Source: Allobosea sp. 47.2.35 (GTDB taxonomy: Bacteria; Pseudomonadota; Alphaproteobacteria; Rhizobiales; Beijerinckiaceae). From it: a stretch of DNA of 64,000 bases. The stretch spans positions 62,001 through 126,000 of the forward strand of contig NZ_JANLGI010000015.1 of assembly GCF_024655635.1 (NCBI RefSeq), written 5' to 3'. Positions 54,145 to 63,254 of this stretch are shown piece by piece (position 1 is the stretch's first letter; each line of letters begins with the position of its first letter). Under the pieces are notes generated by a model. That model ran no database searches and was not told where the DNA came from. It saw only the letters and a program-made list of their open reading frames with translations. A program made the position numbers and the translations under genes.

Positions 54145-54486
54145 ATGAAGCTCAGCGAAATTCCCTTCGTCACCACCGACTGGGCGACGATTCCCGTGGA
54201 GCGTCATGCCGGCGACAGCGGCGAGGCGACCTGGCGCGTCCAGTATTTCGGGCCCGAGGACAACCGCATCCGGGTGCGGATGGTCGAGTATTCGCCCGGC
54301 TATGTCGCCGACCACTGGTGCTCGAAGGGGCACATCATCCTGTGCCTCGAAGGCGAGATGGAGACCACGCTCGCCGATGGCCGCGTGCTGCCGCTGCGGG
54401 CCGGCATGAGCTATCAGGTCGCCGACAATGCCGAGGCGCATCGCTCCGCGACCAAGACCGGTGCGAAACTTTTCATCGTCGACTGA
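54145..54486 (+). CDS. small cupin protein with DHxC motif
   Basis: A 113-residue single cupin. R-M-V-E-Y-S-P-G-Y-V-A-D-H-W-C-S-K-G-H-I (about 45-64) holds the two His and the Cys of the family motif D-H-W-C, followed by L-C-L-E-G-E-M-E. The C-terminal A-E-A-H-R-S completes a metal site. Such proteins bind a metal ion; the substrate is not known. I start at the ATG 54145, with GGAGA 9 nt before. It meets serB stop to stop, with no gap. Confidence 0.85.
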   Translation: MKLSEIPFVTTDWATIPVERHAGDSGEATWRVQYFGPEDNRIRVRMVEYSPGYVADHWCSKGHIILCLEGEMETTLADGRVLPLRAGMSYQVADNAEAHRSATKTGAKLFIVD

Positions 54487-55374
54487 TCAGTCCCGGACGA
54501 TCTCGCTGCCCGTGTAGCCCTGGGCGTAGAGCAGGGCGGTGAGATCGGCGTGGTCAAGCCGGGCATCGGCAGCCGCTGCGACTGCCGGCTTGGCGCGGAA
54601 GGCCGCGCCCAGCCCCGCCTCGCCGAGCATGGCGAGGTCGTTGGCGCCGTCGCCGACGGCCATGGTCTGCTCCGGTGCCAGCTTGAAACGGGCACGCAGC
54701 TCGATAAGCGCGTCGAGCTTGGCCTGCTTGCCGAGGATCGGATCGGCGACCGTGCCGTTCAGGATGCCGTCACTGGCGATAAGCGTGTTCGAGCGATGCT
54801 CGTCGAAGCCGATGGTCTGGCCGATCGGCCCGGTGAAGACGGTGAAGCCGCCCGAGACGAGGGCGGTATAGCCGCCATTCGCCCGCATCGTTCGGACCAG
54901 CTCGCGCCCGCCCGGCGTCAGCGTGATGCGGTCGCGGATGATCTCGCCGACGACAGAGAGCGACACGCCCTTCAGCAGGGCGACGCGCTCGCGCAAGGCC
55001 GGCTCGAAGTCGATCTCGCCACGCATGGCGCGTTCGGTGATGGCCGCGACATGCTCCTTGAGGCCGACGAAGGCGGCGAGCTCGTCGATGCATTCCTGTC
55101 CGATCATGGTCGAATCCATGTCGGCGAGGAACAGCGCCTTGCGGCGCGTCGCCGCCGGCTGGACGATGACGTCGATCGCGGCGTCGCCCAGAGCGGCCCG
55201 AATGTCGGCTTCGAGCTTGCGTGCGTCGGCTGCTTCCGCGAAGAGGTCGGCAGCGATTTCGCCGTCGAGCACCGCCGTGCCGGTGATGCCGGGCAGGGTG
55301 CGGGCAAGGCGGGTGAGAAGGGCTTCGCCAACCAGCGCCTGGCCGTGGGCGGATACGAGTGTGGCGACGAGCAT
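54487..55374 (-). CDS. serB: phosphoserine phosphatase
   Basis: A 295-residue HAD-family enzyme for the last step of serine synthesis. The catalytic D-M-D-S-T-M-I (about 84-90) holds the nucleophile Asp. Motif II is L-V-S-G-G-F-T-V-F, and motif III/IV is [11 protein letters not shown]. The first 75 residues form an ACT-like regulatory piece. The ATG is only 12 bp from the miaA start on the other strand, so each promoter lies in the other gene. Confidence 0.95.
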   Translation of the reverse strand: MLVATLVSAHGQALVGEALLTRLARTLPGITGTAVLDGEIAADLFAEAADARKLEADIRAALGDAAIDVIVQPAATRRKALFLADMDSTMIGQECIDELAAFVGLKEHVAAITERAMRGEIDFEPALRERVALLKGVSLSVVGEIIRDRITLTPGGRELVRTMRANGGYTALVSGGFTVFTGPIGQTIGFDEHRSNTLIASDGILNGTVADPILGKQAKLDALIELRARFKLAPEQTMAVGDGANDLAMLGEAGLGAAFRAKPAVAAAADARLDHADLTALLYAQGYTGSEIVRD

Positions 55375-55386
55375 GTGAGGAACCGG

Positions 55387-56313
55387 GTGAAGGCGGAAGG
55401 GCAATTCGGCGCGGTGCTCATCGCAGGTCCGACCGCGAGCGGCAAGTCCGCGCTGGCGATCGAGATCGCGCGCCGCACCGGCGGGACCGTCGTCAATACC
55501 GATTCCATGCAGGTCTACGCCGATCTGCGCGTCCTGTCGGCCCGGCCGAGCGAGGCGGAAGAGGAGATGGTTCCGCATCGCCTCTACGGGCATGTCGATG
55601 GAGCGGTGAACTATTCGGCGATGCGCTATGCCGCCGATGTGACATCACTGTTGGCGGAGCTGCGCGTGAGCGGCTCGCTGCCGATCCTGGTCGGAGGCAC
55701 CGGGCTCTATTTCAAGGCCGTCACCGAAGGCTTCTCGGCGATGCCGCCCGTGCCGGAGGAGGTGCGAGCCGCTTTCCGTGCCGATGCCGAGGGGCGCGAG
55801 ACGGCCGCGCTTCATGGCGAGCTCGCCGCTTGCGATCCGGCGATGGCTGGGCGGTTGCGCCCCAGCGACCGGATGCGGATCATGCGGGCGCTGGAGGTTT
55901 TCCAGGCGACGGGGCGCTCGCTGGCGAGCTTCCAGGGCGAGCGCGAGCCGGGGCCGCTGGGCGATGTGCCGACGCTGCGGCTGTTCGTTCATCCCGAGCG
56001 CGAGGCGGTCCGAGAGCGGATCGACCGGCGCTTCGAGGCGATGATGGGCGAAGGCGCGCTCGACGAGGTTGTGCGGTTGAAGCAGCGCGGGCTCGATCCG
56101 CTCCTGCCGATCATGCGCGCCCATGGCGTGCCGGGCCTGATCGCCCATCTCGACGGCGCGATCACGCTGGAGGAGGCGGTCGGGCGGGGCCAGGCCGATA
56201 CGCGCGCCTATGCCAAGCGGCAGGTGACGTGGTTCCGTCATCAGATGGAAGGGTGGGAAGCCGTCGCGCCGGAGGCTGCGCTGGAACTGGCCGTGCGGCG
56301 TCTCGGGCTCTGA
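55387..56313 (+). CDS. miaA: tRNA dimethylallyltransferase
   Basis: A 308-residue enzyme that adds the dimethylallyl group to A37 of tRNAs reading U-starting codons. P-loop G-P-T-A-S-G-K-S (about 13-20), then [22 protein letters not shown], and [11 protein letters not shown] are all MiaA hallmarks. Start GTG at 55387 with AGGA 6 nt upstream; GTG 55375 is an in-frame alternative. In many alphaproteobacteria serB-miaA-ilvB lie together, as here, although a GGDEF gene intervenes. Confidence 0.95.
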   Translation: MKAEGQFGAVLIAGPTASGKSALAIEIARRTGGTVVNTDSMQVYADLRVLSARPSEAEEEMVPHRLYGHVDGAVNYSAMRYAADVTSLLAELRVSGSLPILVGGTGLYFKAVTEGFSAMPPVPEEVRAAFRADAEGRETAALHGELAACDPAMAGRLRPSDRMRIMRALEVFQATGRSLASFQGEREPGPLGDVPTLRLFVHPEREAVRERIDRRFEAMMGEGALDEVVRLKQRGLDPLLPIMRAHGVPGLIAHLDGAITLEEAVGRGQADTRAYAKRQVTWFRHQMEGWEAVAPEAALELAVRRLGL

Positions 56314-56316
56314 GCC

Positions 56317-57780
56317 TCAGGCCGCTTCGGCGACGGGAGCGGGATCGGCGAGGCCGAGCCGGTTGCGGCCCTCGTTCTTGGCGCGATAGAGCGCCTGATC
56401 GGCGCGGGCGGTCAGCGATGCCAGCGTTTCGCCGGGGTGAAGCGCGGCGATGCCGAGGCTCGCAGTCACCTTGAGCGCCAGGGTTTCGGAGACCGGCATG
56501 GAGCGGGTGAGCAGGGCGTCCTGAATCTGGCGGGCGCTTGCCGCGGCGGCAGCCAGGTCGCAGCCTTGCAGCAGGATGCCGAACTCCTCGCCGCCGAAGC
56601 GGCCGACGAGGTTGCGCTCGTTGCGGAACTGGCCGAGCAGCAGATCGGCGAAGGCGCGGATCACCGCATCCCCGGCCGGGTGCCCATAGGTGTCGTTGAC
56701 CTGCTTGAAATGGTCGAGGTCGACGATGATGAGGGCGATGTCGGTGCTGTCCGCCTCGCTCGCCGCGATCGCGGCATTGGCCTTGTCGGTGAAGGAGCGG
56801 CGATTGAGCAGCGCCGTCAATGGGTCCGTCTCCGCCAGGCGGCGCAGTTCCTTCTCGCGCTCCTCGCGCAGGCCGATTTCCTCGGACAGCGCGCGGCGGG
56901 TCGCGCGTTCGCGGCCGATCTCCAGCGCCAGCGTCGCGGCGCGCATCTGCAAGGTCTGGTTGGCGACCGTCAGGTCGGTGATGTCCGTGAGAGTGAGAAG
57001 GAGCCCGTCACCGAGCGGGGCGATTGCGACCCTGAGCCAGGTCGTGGCGTCTTCGTGCGTGAAGGAAACCTCGAGCGTGTCGGCGCGCTGCAGGTCAATG
57101 GCATAGAGGCAGCGACGCCAGACCGATGGATCGGATAGGAAGGGCAGGCTCTCACGGCCATCGGTGTCGAGCAGGTCGTTTTCCGGGCGCCCGCTCAGTT
57201 CGGCAGCGCGCCGGTTCGCGGTGACAACGACGGCCTGCTCGATCTGGCCGGCCGCATCGCGGATGGCGCGCAAGGCGACGATGCCGCTGGGGGAGGAGTC
57301 CAGCACGGCATTGAGCAGGTCCTCGCGGAACTGCAGCGGGCGGCTGAAGGCGATGATGAAGCGGCGGCCGTCGCGGGTCGTGGTGGGCAGGACCAGGCGC
57401 TCCCAGAGGGCGACGCGTACCGTCTGGGTCGAGCGATGCACGGTGTAGAGCGGGCGGTCCTCAGCCAGGGCCTGGTCGAAGCTGTCGATCGAAAAGCGGG
57501 CGACGTGCTCGCGCATGCCCGAGAGGCGCTTGCCGAGGCGGCTGGCGCCGGAATAGCGGATGATCTCGCGCCCGAAATGCAGCCAGCGATAGTCGCCGTC
57601 GCCGGTGGGCTCCAGGATCATCAGGTCCTCGCCGAATTCCGGCAGCAGCGCGGCGGCGAGTTTCTCGTAGCCGACGACCCCGCCGTCCTGACGATGAAGC
57701 GCGAAGCGGTTCAGAATCCGCGCGATCTCCGGGGCGTGGCCGCGGGCCGCGATATTCTCGGTGTGGACCTCGTAGTACAT
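56317..57780 (-). CDS. GGDEF domain protein (probable diguanylate cyclase) with a PAS-like sensor
   Basis: A 487-residue signalling protein with no membrane helix. The N-terminal 140 residues are unrecognised, then a PAS-like region (about 150-265), a short coiled coil (about 268-310) and a C-terminal GGDEF domain. The catalytic motif is G-G-E-E-F, with D-L-D-H-F-K-Q-V-N-D-T-Y-G-H upstream, so it should make c-di-GMP. The inhibitory RxxD site expected five residues before GGEEF is not there (N-E-R-N), so feedback inhibition through that site is unlikely. It faces miaA tail to tail. Confidence 0.9.
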   Translation of the reverse strand: MYYEVHTENIAARGHAPEIARILNRFALHRQDGGVVGYEKLAAALLPEFGEDLMILEPTGDGDYRWLHFGREIIRYSGASRLGKRLSGMREHVARFSIDSFDQALAEDRPLYTVHRSTQTVRVALWERLVLPTTTRDGRRFIIAFSRPLQFREDLLNAVLDSSPSGIVALRAIRDAAGQIEQAVVVTANRRAAELSGRPENDLLDTDGRESLPFLSDPSVWRRCLYAIDLQRADTLEVSFTHEDATTWLRVAIAPLGDGLLLTLTDITDLTVANQTLQMRAATLALEIGRERATRRALSEEIGLREEREKELRRLAETDPLTALLNRRSFTDKANAAIAASEADSTDIALIIVDLDHFKQVNDTYGHPAGDAVIRAFADLLLGQFRNERNLVGRFGGEEFGILLQGCDLAAAAASARQIQDALLTRSMPVSETLALKVTASLGIAALHPGETLASLTARADQALYRAKNEGRNRLGLADPAPVAEAA

Positions 57781-57946
57781 ATCCGTCCCGGTTCGAGCGG
57801 GGAGAACCTAGCGCCGACGGATTGAGAAAGTGTTCCCTTGCGGCATGGCATTTTCAGGACTCGTCGGAAGTGCCGATCCACACACATGTTAACGCTTGAC
57901 CGGCTGCGCGGCCTCCGTTAGCGTTCGGCAACTTTCGTCAAGGAAC

Positions 57947-57991
57947 ATGTGCGCAATGCGCAAGCTTATTCTCGTAGAGGTGCGCTGGTAG
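57947..57991 (+). CDS. ilvB leader peptide
   Basis: A 14-codon frame reads M-C-A-M-R-K-L-I-L-V-E-V-R-W and stop, with AAGGA in front. The run Leu-Ile-Leu-Val-x-Val contains the products or co-products of the downstream enzyme's pathway, as in ilv attenuators. A second ATG at 57956 gives an 11-residue form. It overlaps the first arm of the attenuator RNA. Confidence 0.7.
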   Translation: MCAMRKLILVEVRW

Positions 57992-58056
57992 GGGCCGGTT
58001 TTCGAACCGGGCGTCCCCGACGCCAGCGCACGCCCAGGCCCCTCCGAGGGCCTTTT
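57980..58056 (+). promoter_or_regulatory. transcription attenuator of ilvB
   Basis: GTGCGCTGG (57980-57988, covering the leader stop region) pairs with CCAGCGCAC (58023-58031) around a UUCG hairpin CCGGTT-TTCG-AACCGG. AGGGGCC (57990-57996) can pair with GGCCCCT (58037-58043). The terminator is GGCCC / GGGCC followed by TTTTTT, ending about 58056. Ribosome stalling on scarce Leu/Ile/Val codons would shift the pairing and permit transcription of ilvB. Confidence 0.75.
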
Positions 58057-58106
58057 TTATTGCCCGCATTCCAGACAGACAAAAAGACCAGCCGCAGGAG
58101 AGCGTA

Positions 58107-59870
58107 ATGAGCGAGATGATGACCGGCGCCGAGATGGTCGTCCGCGCGCTTCAGGATCAAGGTGTCGAGCACCTGTTCGGTTATCCGGGCGGCGCCGTAC
58201 TTCCGATCTACGACGCCATTTTCCAACAGGATAAGGTCAAGCACGTCCTCGTCCGCCACGAGCAGGGCGCGGTCCACGCCGCCGAGGGCTATGCCCGCTC
58301 CGGCGCCGGCAAGGTCGGCTGCGTTCTCGTCACCTCCGGCCCCGGCGCGACCAATGCGGTCACGGGTCTGACCGACGCGCTGCTCGACTCGATCCCGCTC
58401 GTCGTCATCACCGGCCAGGTCCCGACGCATCTGATCGGCTCGGACGCCTTCCAGGAATGCGACACGGTCGGCATCACCCGCTCCTGCACCAAGCACAACT
58501 ATCTGGTGAAGAGCATCCACGACCTGCCGCGCATCCTGCACGAGGCGTTCTATGTCGCCGCCAACGGCCGCCCGGGCCCGGTCGTGATCGACATCCCGAA
58601 GGACATCCAGTTCGCGTCGGGCGCCTATAGCCGTCCGCGCGACAACCAGCACAAGACCTATCGCCCGGTGGTCAAGGGCGACCTGAACAAGATCAAGGCG
58701 GCGGTCGAGCTGATCGCCGGAGCCAAGCGCCCGGTCTTCTACACCGGCGGCGGCGTGATCAATTCCGGCCCGCATGCCTCGGTGCTGCTGCGCGAACTGG
58801 CGCGGTTGACCGGCTTCCCGGTCACCTCGACGCTGATGGGGCTCGGCGCCTTCCCGGCCGCCGACAAGCAGTGGCTCGGCATGCTCGGCATGCACGGCAC
58901 CTACGAGGCGAACCTCGCGATGCATGACTGCGACGTCATGATCAATATCGGCGCGCGCTTCGACGACCGCATCACCGGGCGCATCGACGGCTTCTCGCCG
59001 CGCTCGAAGAAGATCCATATCGATATCGACCCGTCCTCGATCAACAAGACGGTCAAGGTCGATATCGGCATCGTCGGCGATTGCGCCCATGTGCTGGAGG
59101 ACATGGTCCGGATCTGGCGCGAGAGCAGCCCGCAGGTCGACAAGACCGCGCTTGCCGCCTGGTGGACGCAGATCGACGGCTGGCGCGGCCGCAAGAGCCT
59201 CGCCTACAAGAACTCGGACACGATCATCAAGCCGCAATATGCGCTGGAGCGCCTGCACGCTCTGACCAAGGATCGCGATACCTACATCACGACCGAAGTC
59301 GGCCAGCACCAGATGTGGGCGGCGCAGTATCTGCAGTTCCAGGAGCCCAACCGCTGGATGACCTCGGGCGGCCTCGGCACGATGGGCTACGGCCTGCCGG
59401 CGGCCATCGGCGTGCAGATGAAGCACCCCAAGGCGCTCGTCATCGACGTTGCCGGCGAGGCCTCGATCCTGATGAACATGCAGGAGATGTCGACGGCGGT
59501 GCAGTATCGGCTGCCGGTGAAGATCTTCATCCTCAACAACGAGTACATGGGCATGGTGCGCCAGTGGCAGGAATTGCTGCATGGCGGGCGCTATTCGGAA
59601 AGCTATTCGCAGTCCCTGCCGGACTTCGTGAAGCTGGCCGAGGCCTATGGCGGCCACGGCATCCGCTGCTCCGACCCGGCCAAGCTCGACGCCGCGATCA
59701 TGGAGATGATCGAGACGCCCGGCCCGGTGATCTTCGACTGCCTCGTCGCCAAGGAAGAGAACTGCTTCCCGATGATCCCGTCGGGCAAGGCCCATAACGA
59801 GATGATCCTGCCCGATTTCGAGGGCGATACCGGCGAGATCATCGACGCCAAGGGCAAGCAGCTCGTCTGA
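58107..59870 (+). CDS. ilvB: acetolactate synthase large subunit
   Basis: A 587-residue thiamine diphosphate enzyme that starts valine/leucine/isoleucine synthesis. The N-terminal catalytic Glu lies in V-R-H-E-Q-G-A-V-H-A-A-E-G-Y-A. G-P-G-A-T-N and the late G-L-G-T-M-G-Y-G-L-P-A-A are standard. The ThDP-metal motif usually written G-D-G-S is A-G-E-A-S here, with M-N-M-Q-E completing it, a form common in alphaproteobacteria. CAGGAGAG precedes the ATG. Regulated by the upstream attenuator. Its partner IlvN lies 1.6 kb downstream. Confidence 0.96.
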   Translation: MSEMMTGAEMVVRALQDQGVEHLFGYPGGAVLPIYDAIFQQDKVKHVLVRHEQGAVHAAEGYARSGAGKVGCVLVTSGPGATNAVTGLTDALLDSIPLVVITGQVPTHLIGSDAFQECDTVGITRSCTKHNYLVKSIHDLPRILHEAFYVAANGRPGPVVIDIPKDIQFASGAYSRPRDNQHKTYRPVVKGDLNKIKAAVELIAGAKRPVFYTGGGVINSGPHASVLLRELARLTGFPVTSTLMGLGAFPAADKQWLGMLGMHGTYEANLAMHDCDVMINIGARFDDRITGRIDGFSPRSKKIHIDIDPSSINKTVKVDIGIVGDCAHVLEDMVRIWRESSPQVDKTALAAWWTQIDGWRGRKSLAYKNSDTIIKPQYALERLHALTKDRDTYITTEVGQHQMWAAQYLQFQEPNRWMTSGGLGTMGYGLPAAIGVQMKHPKALVIDVAGEASILMNMQEMSTAVQYRLPVKIFILNNEYMGMVRQWQELLHGGRYSESYSQSLPDFVKLAEAYGGHGIRCSDPAKLDAAIMEMIETPGPVIFDCLVAKEENCFPMIPSGKAHNEMILPDFEGDTGEIIDAKGKQLV

Positions 59871-59887
59871 GGTCGAATCCTGTAGCC

Positions 59888-59988
59888 GTCATCCCGGACA
59901 AGCCGCGCGAGCGGCGCCGATCCGGGATCCATTCCTGAACCGTTCCGGAATGGATCCCGGGTCTCCGCGCCGCTGCGCCCGGGATGAC
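59888..59988. repeat. 101-bp palindromic intergenic repeat
   Basis: GTCATCCCGG at the left and CCGGGATGAC at the right frame an inner palindrome GATCCATTCC...GGAATGGATC and GCGGCGC / GCGCCGC arms. Together they make one long foldable element. It lies between ilvB and the racemase gene, 18 bp after ilvB. Elements of this kind are widespread in Rhizobiales. Confidence 0.8.
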
Positions 59989-60011
59989 CCTGAGAAATGG
60001 GCTAGGACACC

Positions 60012-60722
60012 ATGGCCACCATCGGTCTGATCGGCGGGATGAGCTGGGAGTCGACCGCGGTCTATTACCGGCTCCTCAACGAGGGCGTGCGTGCGCGCTC
60101 GGGCGGTTTGCATTCGGCCGATGTGCTGCTGCATTCGGTCGATTTCGCCCCCATCGCCGAAATGCAGGCAAAGGGTGACTGGGCCGCGGCCGGTGCTGCG
60201 CTGGCCGCGAGCGCGCGCCGCCTCGAACAGGGCGGGGCCTCCTGCCTCGTGCTCTGCACCAACACCATGCACAAGGTCGCGGACCAGATCATCGCCGCTA
60301 CCAAGCTGCCCTTCCTGCATCTCGCCGACGTGACGGCGCGGGCGGTTCTGGCGTCTCCGTCACGCCGGCCGCTTCTGCTGGCGACGCGCTTCACGATGGA
60401 GCAGGGCTTCTACCGCGACCGACTCAGGGCCTTCGGGGTGGAGGCGCTGGTGCCGGCCGCCCAGGAGCGCGACGACGTCCACCGCATCATCTACGAGGAA
60501 TTGTGCCGGGGACGGATCGAGCCGGCCTCGCGCGAGCGTTATCGTGCCATAATTGCACGCGCTGCCAGGGAGGAGGGCGCTGACGGCGTCATCCTCGGCT
60601 GCACCGAGATCGGCCTCCTGCTCTCGCAGGGCGATGTTGCCGTGCCGGTGTTCGACACGACGGCCTTGCATGTCGCGGCGGCGCTCGATTTCGTCGATGA
60701 GTGGGAGGCTGCCGCGGCATGA
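60012..60722 (+). CDS. aspartate/glutamate racemase family protein
   Basis: A 236-residue enzyme of the PLP-independent Asp/Glu racemase family. It begins T-I-G-L-I-G-G-M-S-W-E-S-T (3-15). The two catalytic Cys positions are in L-V-L-C-T-N-T-M-H (about 78-86) and I-L-G-C-T-E-I-G-L. It may racemise aspartate, but some members act on other substrates. It overlaps the GST gene by 4 bp and sits between ilvB and ilvN. Confidence 0.9.
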   Translation: MATIGLIGGMSWESTAVYYRLLNEGVRARSGGLHSADVLLHSVDFAPIAEMQAKGDWAAAGAALAASARRLEQGGASCLVLCTNTMHKVADQIIAATKLPFLHLADVTARAVLASPSRRPLLLATRFTMEQGFYRDRLRAFGVEALVPAAQERDDVHRIIYEELCRGRIEPASRERYRAIIARAAREEGADGVILGCTEIGLLLSQGDVAVPVFDTTALHVAAALDFVDEWEAAAA

Positions 60723-61402
60723 AGCTTCTGATCGGTAACAAATGCTATTCGTCCTGGTCGCTTCGGGCCTGGCTCCTGATGCGCGTGGCTGGCATCGCCT
60801 TCACCGAGCAGCTCGTCCCGCTCGACGAGCCCGGTTTCAAGGAGACCGTCTTCGCCGCGGCGCCCGGCAGCGGCGGCACGTTGCCGATGGTGGTCGATGG
60901 CGATGTCGCCGTCTGGGAGACGCTGGCGATCTGCGAATATCTGCATGACACGCATCCGCAGGCCGGGATCTGGCCGCGCGATGTTGCGGCGCGAGCGCAT
61001 GCGCGGGCCGTCTCCAGCGAGATGCATGCCGGTTTCATGGCGCTGCGCAGTACCTGCCCGATGAATCTGGGCAAGCGCTTCGCCACCCGCGATCGCGGCC
61101 CCGGCGTCGCTCGCGACGTCGAACGGCTGACCGCGCTGTGGCGGCAGGCGCGCGAGCGCTTCGGCGCCGGCGGGCCCTTCCTCTATGGCGCCTTCTCGGC
61201 GGCGGATGCGATGTTCGCGCCGGTCGTCACACGCTTCGATACCTATGGCATCGCGGTCGATCCGGTCTCCCAGGACTACATGCGCGCGATCCTCGCGCTG
61301 CCTGCCTATCGCGAGTGGCTCGCTGCTGCGCTCGTAGAACCCTGGATCGTCGCGCAGGACGAGGTGGACGAACCCGCCCTCGTCGATCTCCGCCACAGCT
61401 GA
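60719..61402 (+). CDS. glutathione S-transferase family protein
   Basis: A 227-residue GST-fold protein. It opens K-L-L-I-G-N-K-C-Y-S-S-W-S-L-R-A-W (2-18), with the Ser/Trp active-site region typical of the GST-N_4/N_3 class. G-T-L-P-M-V-V is the cis-Pro glutathione contact, and W-E-T-L-A-I-C-E-Y-L is the glutathione-binding helix. A helical C-terminal domain follows. Start ATG overlapping the racemase stop (ATGA), so both are coupled. The substrate is unknown. Confidence 0.9.
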   Translation: MKLLIGNKCYSSWSLRAWLLMRVAGIAFTEQLVPLDEPGFKETVFAAAPGSGGTLPMVVDGDVAVWETLAICEYLHDTHPQAGIWPRDVAARAHARAVSSEMHAGFMALRSTCPMNLGKRFATRDRGPGVARDVERLTALWRQARERFGAGGPFLYGAFSAADAMFAPVVTRFDTYGIAVDPVSQDYMRAILALPAYREWLAAALVEPWIVAQDEVDEPALVDLRHS

Positions 61403-61444
61403 TCATTCCACTCTCTTCCGCTCCAACCCGCCTCACAGGTCGTC

Positions 61445-61987
61445 ATGTCGAAGCCCGCCACTCACTATCCGAATGCCCCGAAATCCCAGCCGGTCGCGCG
61501 CCACACGCTGGCGGTGATCGTCGACAACGAACCGGGCGTTCTTGCCCGCATCGCCGGGCTGTTCTCGGGCCGCGGCTACAATATCGAGAGCCTCACCGTC
61601 TCCGAGACCGAGCATGAGAAGCATCTCTCGCGCATCACGGTCGTGACCTCCGGCACGGCCAGCGTCATCGACCAGATCAAGGCGCATCTCGACCGGCTCG
61701 TTCCCGTGCATCGCGTCGTCGACCTGACCGAGCAGGGCGAGGCGGTCGAGCGCGAGCTCGCGCTGGTCAAGGTCGTCGGCAAGGGCGATCACCGTGTCGA
61801 GGCGATGCGCCTCGCCTCCGCCTTCGGCGCGCGCGTGCTCGATGCCTCGCTGACCTCCTTCGTCTTCGAATTGACCGGCGCGACCGAGGAGATCGAGCGC
61901 TTCATCAAGACGATGACGGCGGTCGGCCTGACCGAGGTCTCGCGCACCGGCATCGCCGCGATGAGCCGCGGCCCGGACTCGATGTGA
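61445..61987 (+). CDS. ilvN: acetolactate synthase regulatory (small) subunit
   Basis: A 180-residue subunit that gives IlvB full activity and valine feedback control. The N-terminal ACT domain begins H-T-L-A-V-I-V-D-N-E-P-G-V-L-A-R-I-A-G-L (about 20-39), with the valine-binding G-Y-N-I-E-S-L-T-V. The C-terminal ALS-ss domain ends with V-G-L-T-E-V-S-R-T-G. Length fits IlvH-type subunits. It should pair with ilvB upstream even though two unrelated genes lie between. Confidence 0.95.
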   Translation: MSKPATHYPNAPKSQPVARHTLAVIVDNEPGVLARIAGLFSGRGYNIESLTVSETEHEKHLSRITVVTSGTASVIDQIKAHLDRLVPVHRVVDLTEQGEAVERELALVKVVGKGDHRVEAMRLASAFGARVLDASLTSFVFELTGATEEIERFIKTMTAVGLTEVSRTGIAAMSRGPDSM

Positions 61988-62003
61988 CCACCGGCTCCTG
62001 CCG

Positions 62004-63254
62004 GTGACACGTCGCTACGAGATCGCGGTCGCCGGCTGTGGACCGGCGGGGCTCGCGGCTGCGCTTCTGCTGGAGCGCGCCGGGCACCGCGTCACGCTGG
62101 TCGAGCGTTTCGCGACGCCGCAGCCGCTCGGCTCCGGCCTGATCCTCCAGCCGACCGGGCTCGCCGTTTTGCGCGAACTCGGCCTTGCCGATGCGCTGAT
62201 CGCGCGCGGCAGCCGGCTCGACCGGCTCTACGGGCTGGGAGCGACCACCGACTCCGTCGTGCTCGACGTGCGCTATGCGGCGCTCGGGCCCGATGCCTTC
62301 GGGCTCGGTATTCATCGCGGCAGCCTGTTCGAGGCGCTGTTCGCGGCGGTGACGGCAGGCGGCATCGCGGTCGAGATCGGCTGCGAGGTCGCGGATGTGG
62401 AGACCGGTGGCGGCAACGTCTCGCTCCTCCTTGAGAATGGCCGGAGGCTCGGTCCCTTCGACCTTGCCATCGATGCCACGGGCGCGCGCTCGCCCTTGAT
62501 CGGCCGGGCCTTTAGGCCGGTGCGGCAGCGCCCACTGGCCTATGGCGCGGTCTGGGCCAATGCGCCACTGGCGGAGGGGTTCGATCCTCACGCGCTGGAG
62601 CAGCGCTATTACAGGGCGAGCGTGATGGTCGGCGTGCTGCCGATCGGCCGGCGGCCGGAGGATGAGAGGCTGCTCGCCTCGTTCTTCTGGAGCCTGAAGC
62701 CGGCCGAGCACGCGCAATGGCAGGCGCGGGGACTCGATGCCTGGAAGGCCGATGTGCTCAGGCATTGGCCGCAGACGGCACCGATGCTGGAGACCATCAC
62801 GTCATCCGAGAAATTGCTGCTGGCCTCCTACCGACATCATGCCTTGCCGGTGCCGGCCGGGCGCGGGCTCGCCTTCATCGGCGATGCCGCGCATTCGACC
62901 AGCCCGCAGCTCGGGCAGGGCGCCAATATGGGCTTGCTTGATGCTTATGCGCTGGCCGTGGCGGTGAACGAGGCTGCCGATATTGCCGGCGCGTTGGAGC
63001 GTTATGCGGAGCTGCGGCGCTTCCATGTCAGGCTTTATCAGGCGGCAAGCCGCCTGTTCACGCCCTTCTACCAGTCCGACAGCTACGTGCTGCCCTTGCT
63101 GCGCGACCGGCTCGTGCCGCCTCTGGCGCGGTTGCCGGGGATAGACCGGCAGCTGGCCCTGCTCGTCGCGGGGCTGTATGGCGATCCCTTGCGGGCCCTG
63201 AAACTGGGACCGGCCTTCCCGACGAAGCCGGCATTTGCGAGCGTAAGGGCATGA
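62004..63254 (+). CDS. FAD-dependent monooxygenase (UbiH/salicylate-hydroxylase class)
   Basis: A 416-residue flavoprotein. The dinucleotide-binding G-C-G-P-A-G-L-A-A-A (11-20), then V-T-L-V-E-R (about 30-35), and the second FAD motif F-I-G-D-A-A-H-S-T-S-P (about 291-301) are clear. R-F-G/D-R-type contact is not obvious. Substrates of this class are aromatic or quinone-like. Start GTG at 62004, 17 bp after ilvN. It overlaps the next gene by 4 bp. No pathway gene nearby identifies the substrate. Confidence 0.87.
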   Translation: MTRRYEIAVAGCGPAGLAAALLLERAGHRVTLVERFATPQPLGSGLILQPTGLAVLRELGLADALIARGSRLDRLYGLGATTDSVVLDVRYAALGPDAFGLGIHRGSLFEALFAAVTAGGIAVEIGCEVADVETGGGNVSLLLENGRRLGPFDLAIDATGARSPLIGRAFRPVRQRPLAYGAVWANAPLAEGFDPHALEQRYYRASVMVGVLPIGRRPEDERLLASFFWSLKPAEHAQWQARGLDAWKADVLRHWPQTAPMLETITSSEKLLLASYRHHALPVPAGRGLAFIGDAAHSTSPQLGQGANMGLLDAYALAVAVNEAADIAGALERYAELRRFHVRLYQAASRLFTPFYQSDSYVLPLLRDRLVPPLARLPGIDRQLALLVAGLYGDPLRALKLGPAFPTKPAFASVRA

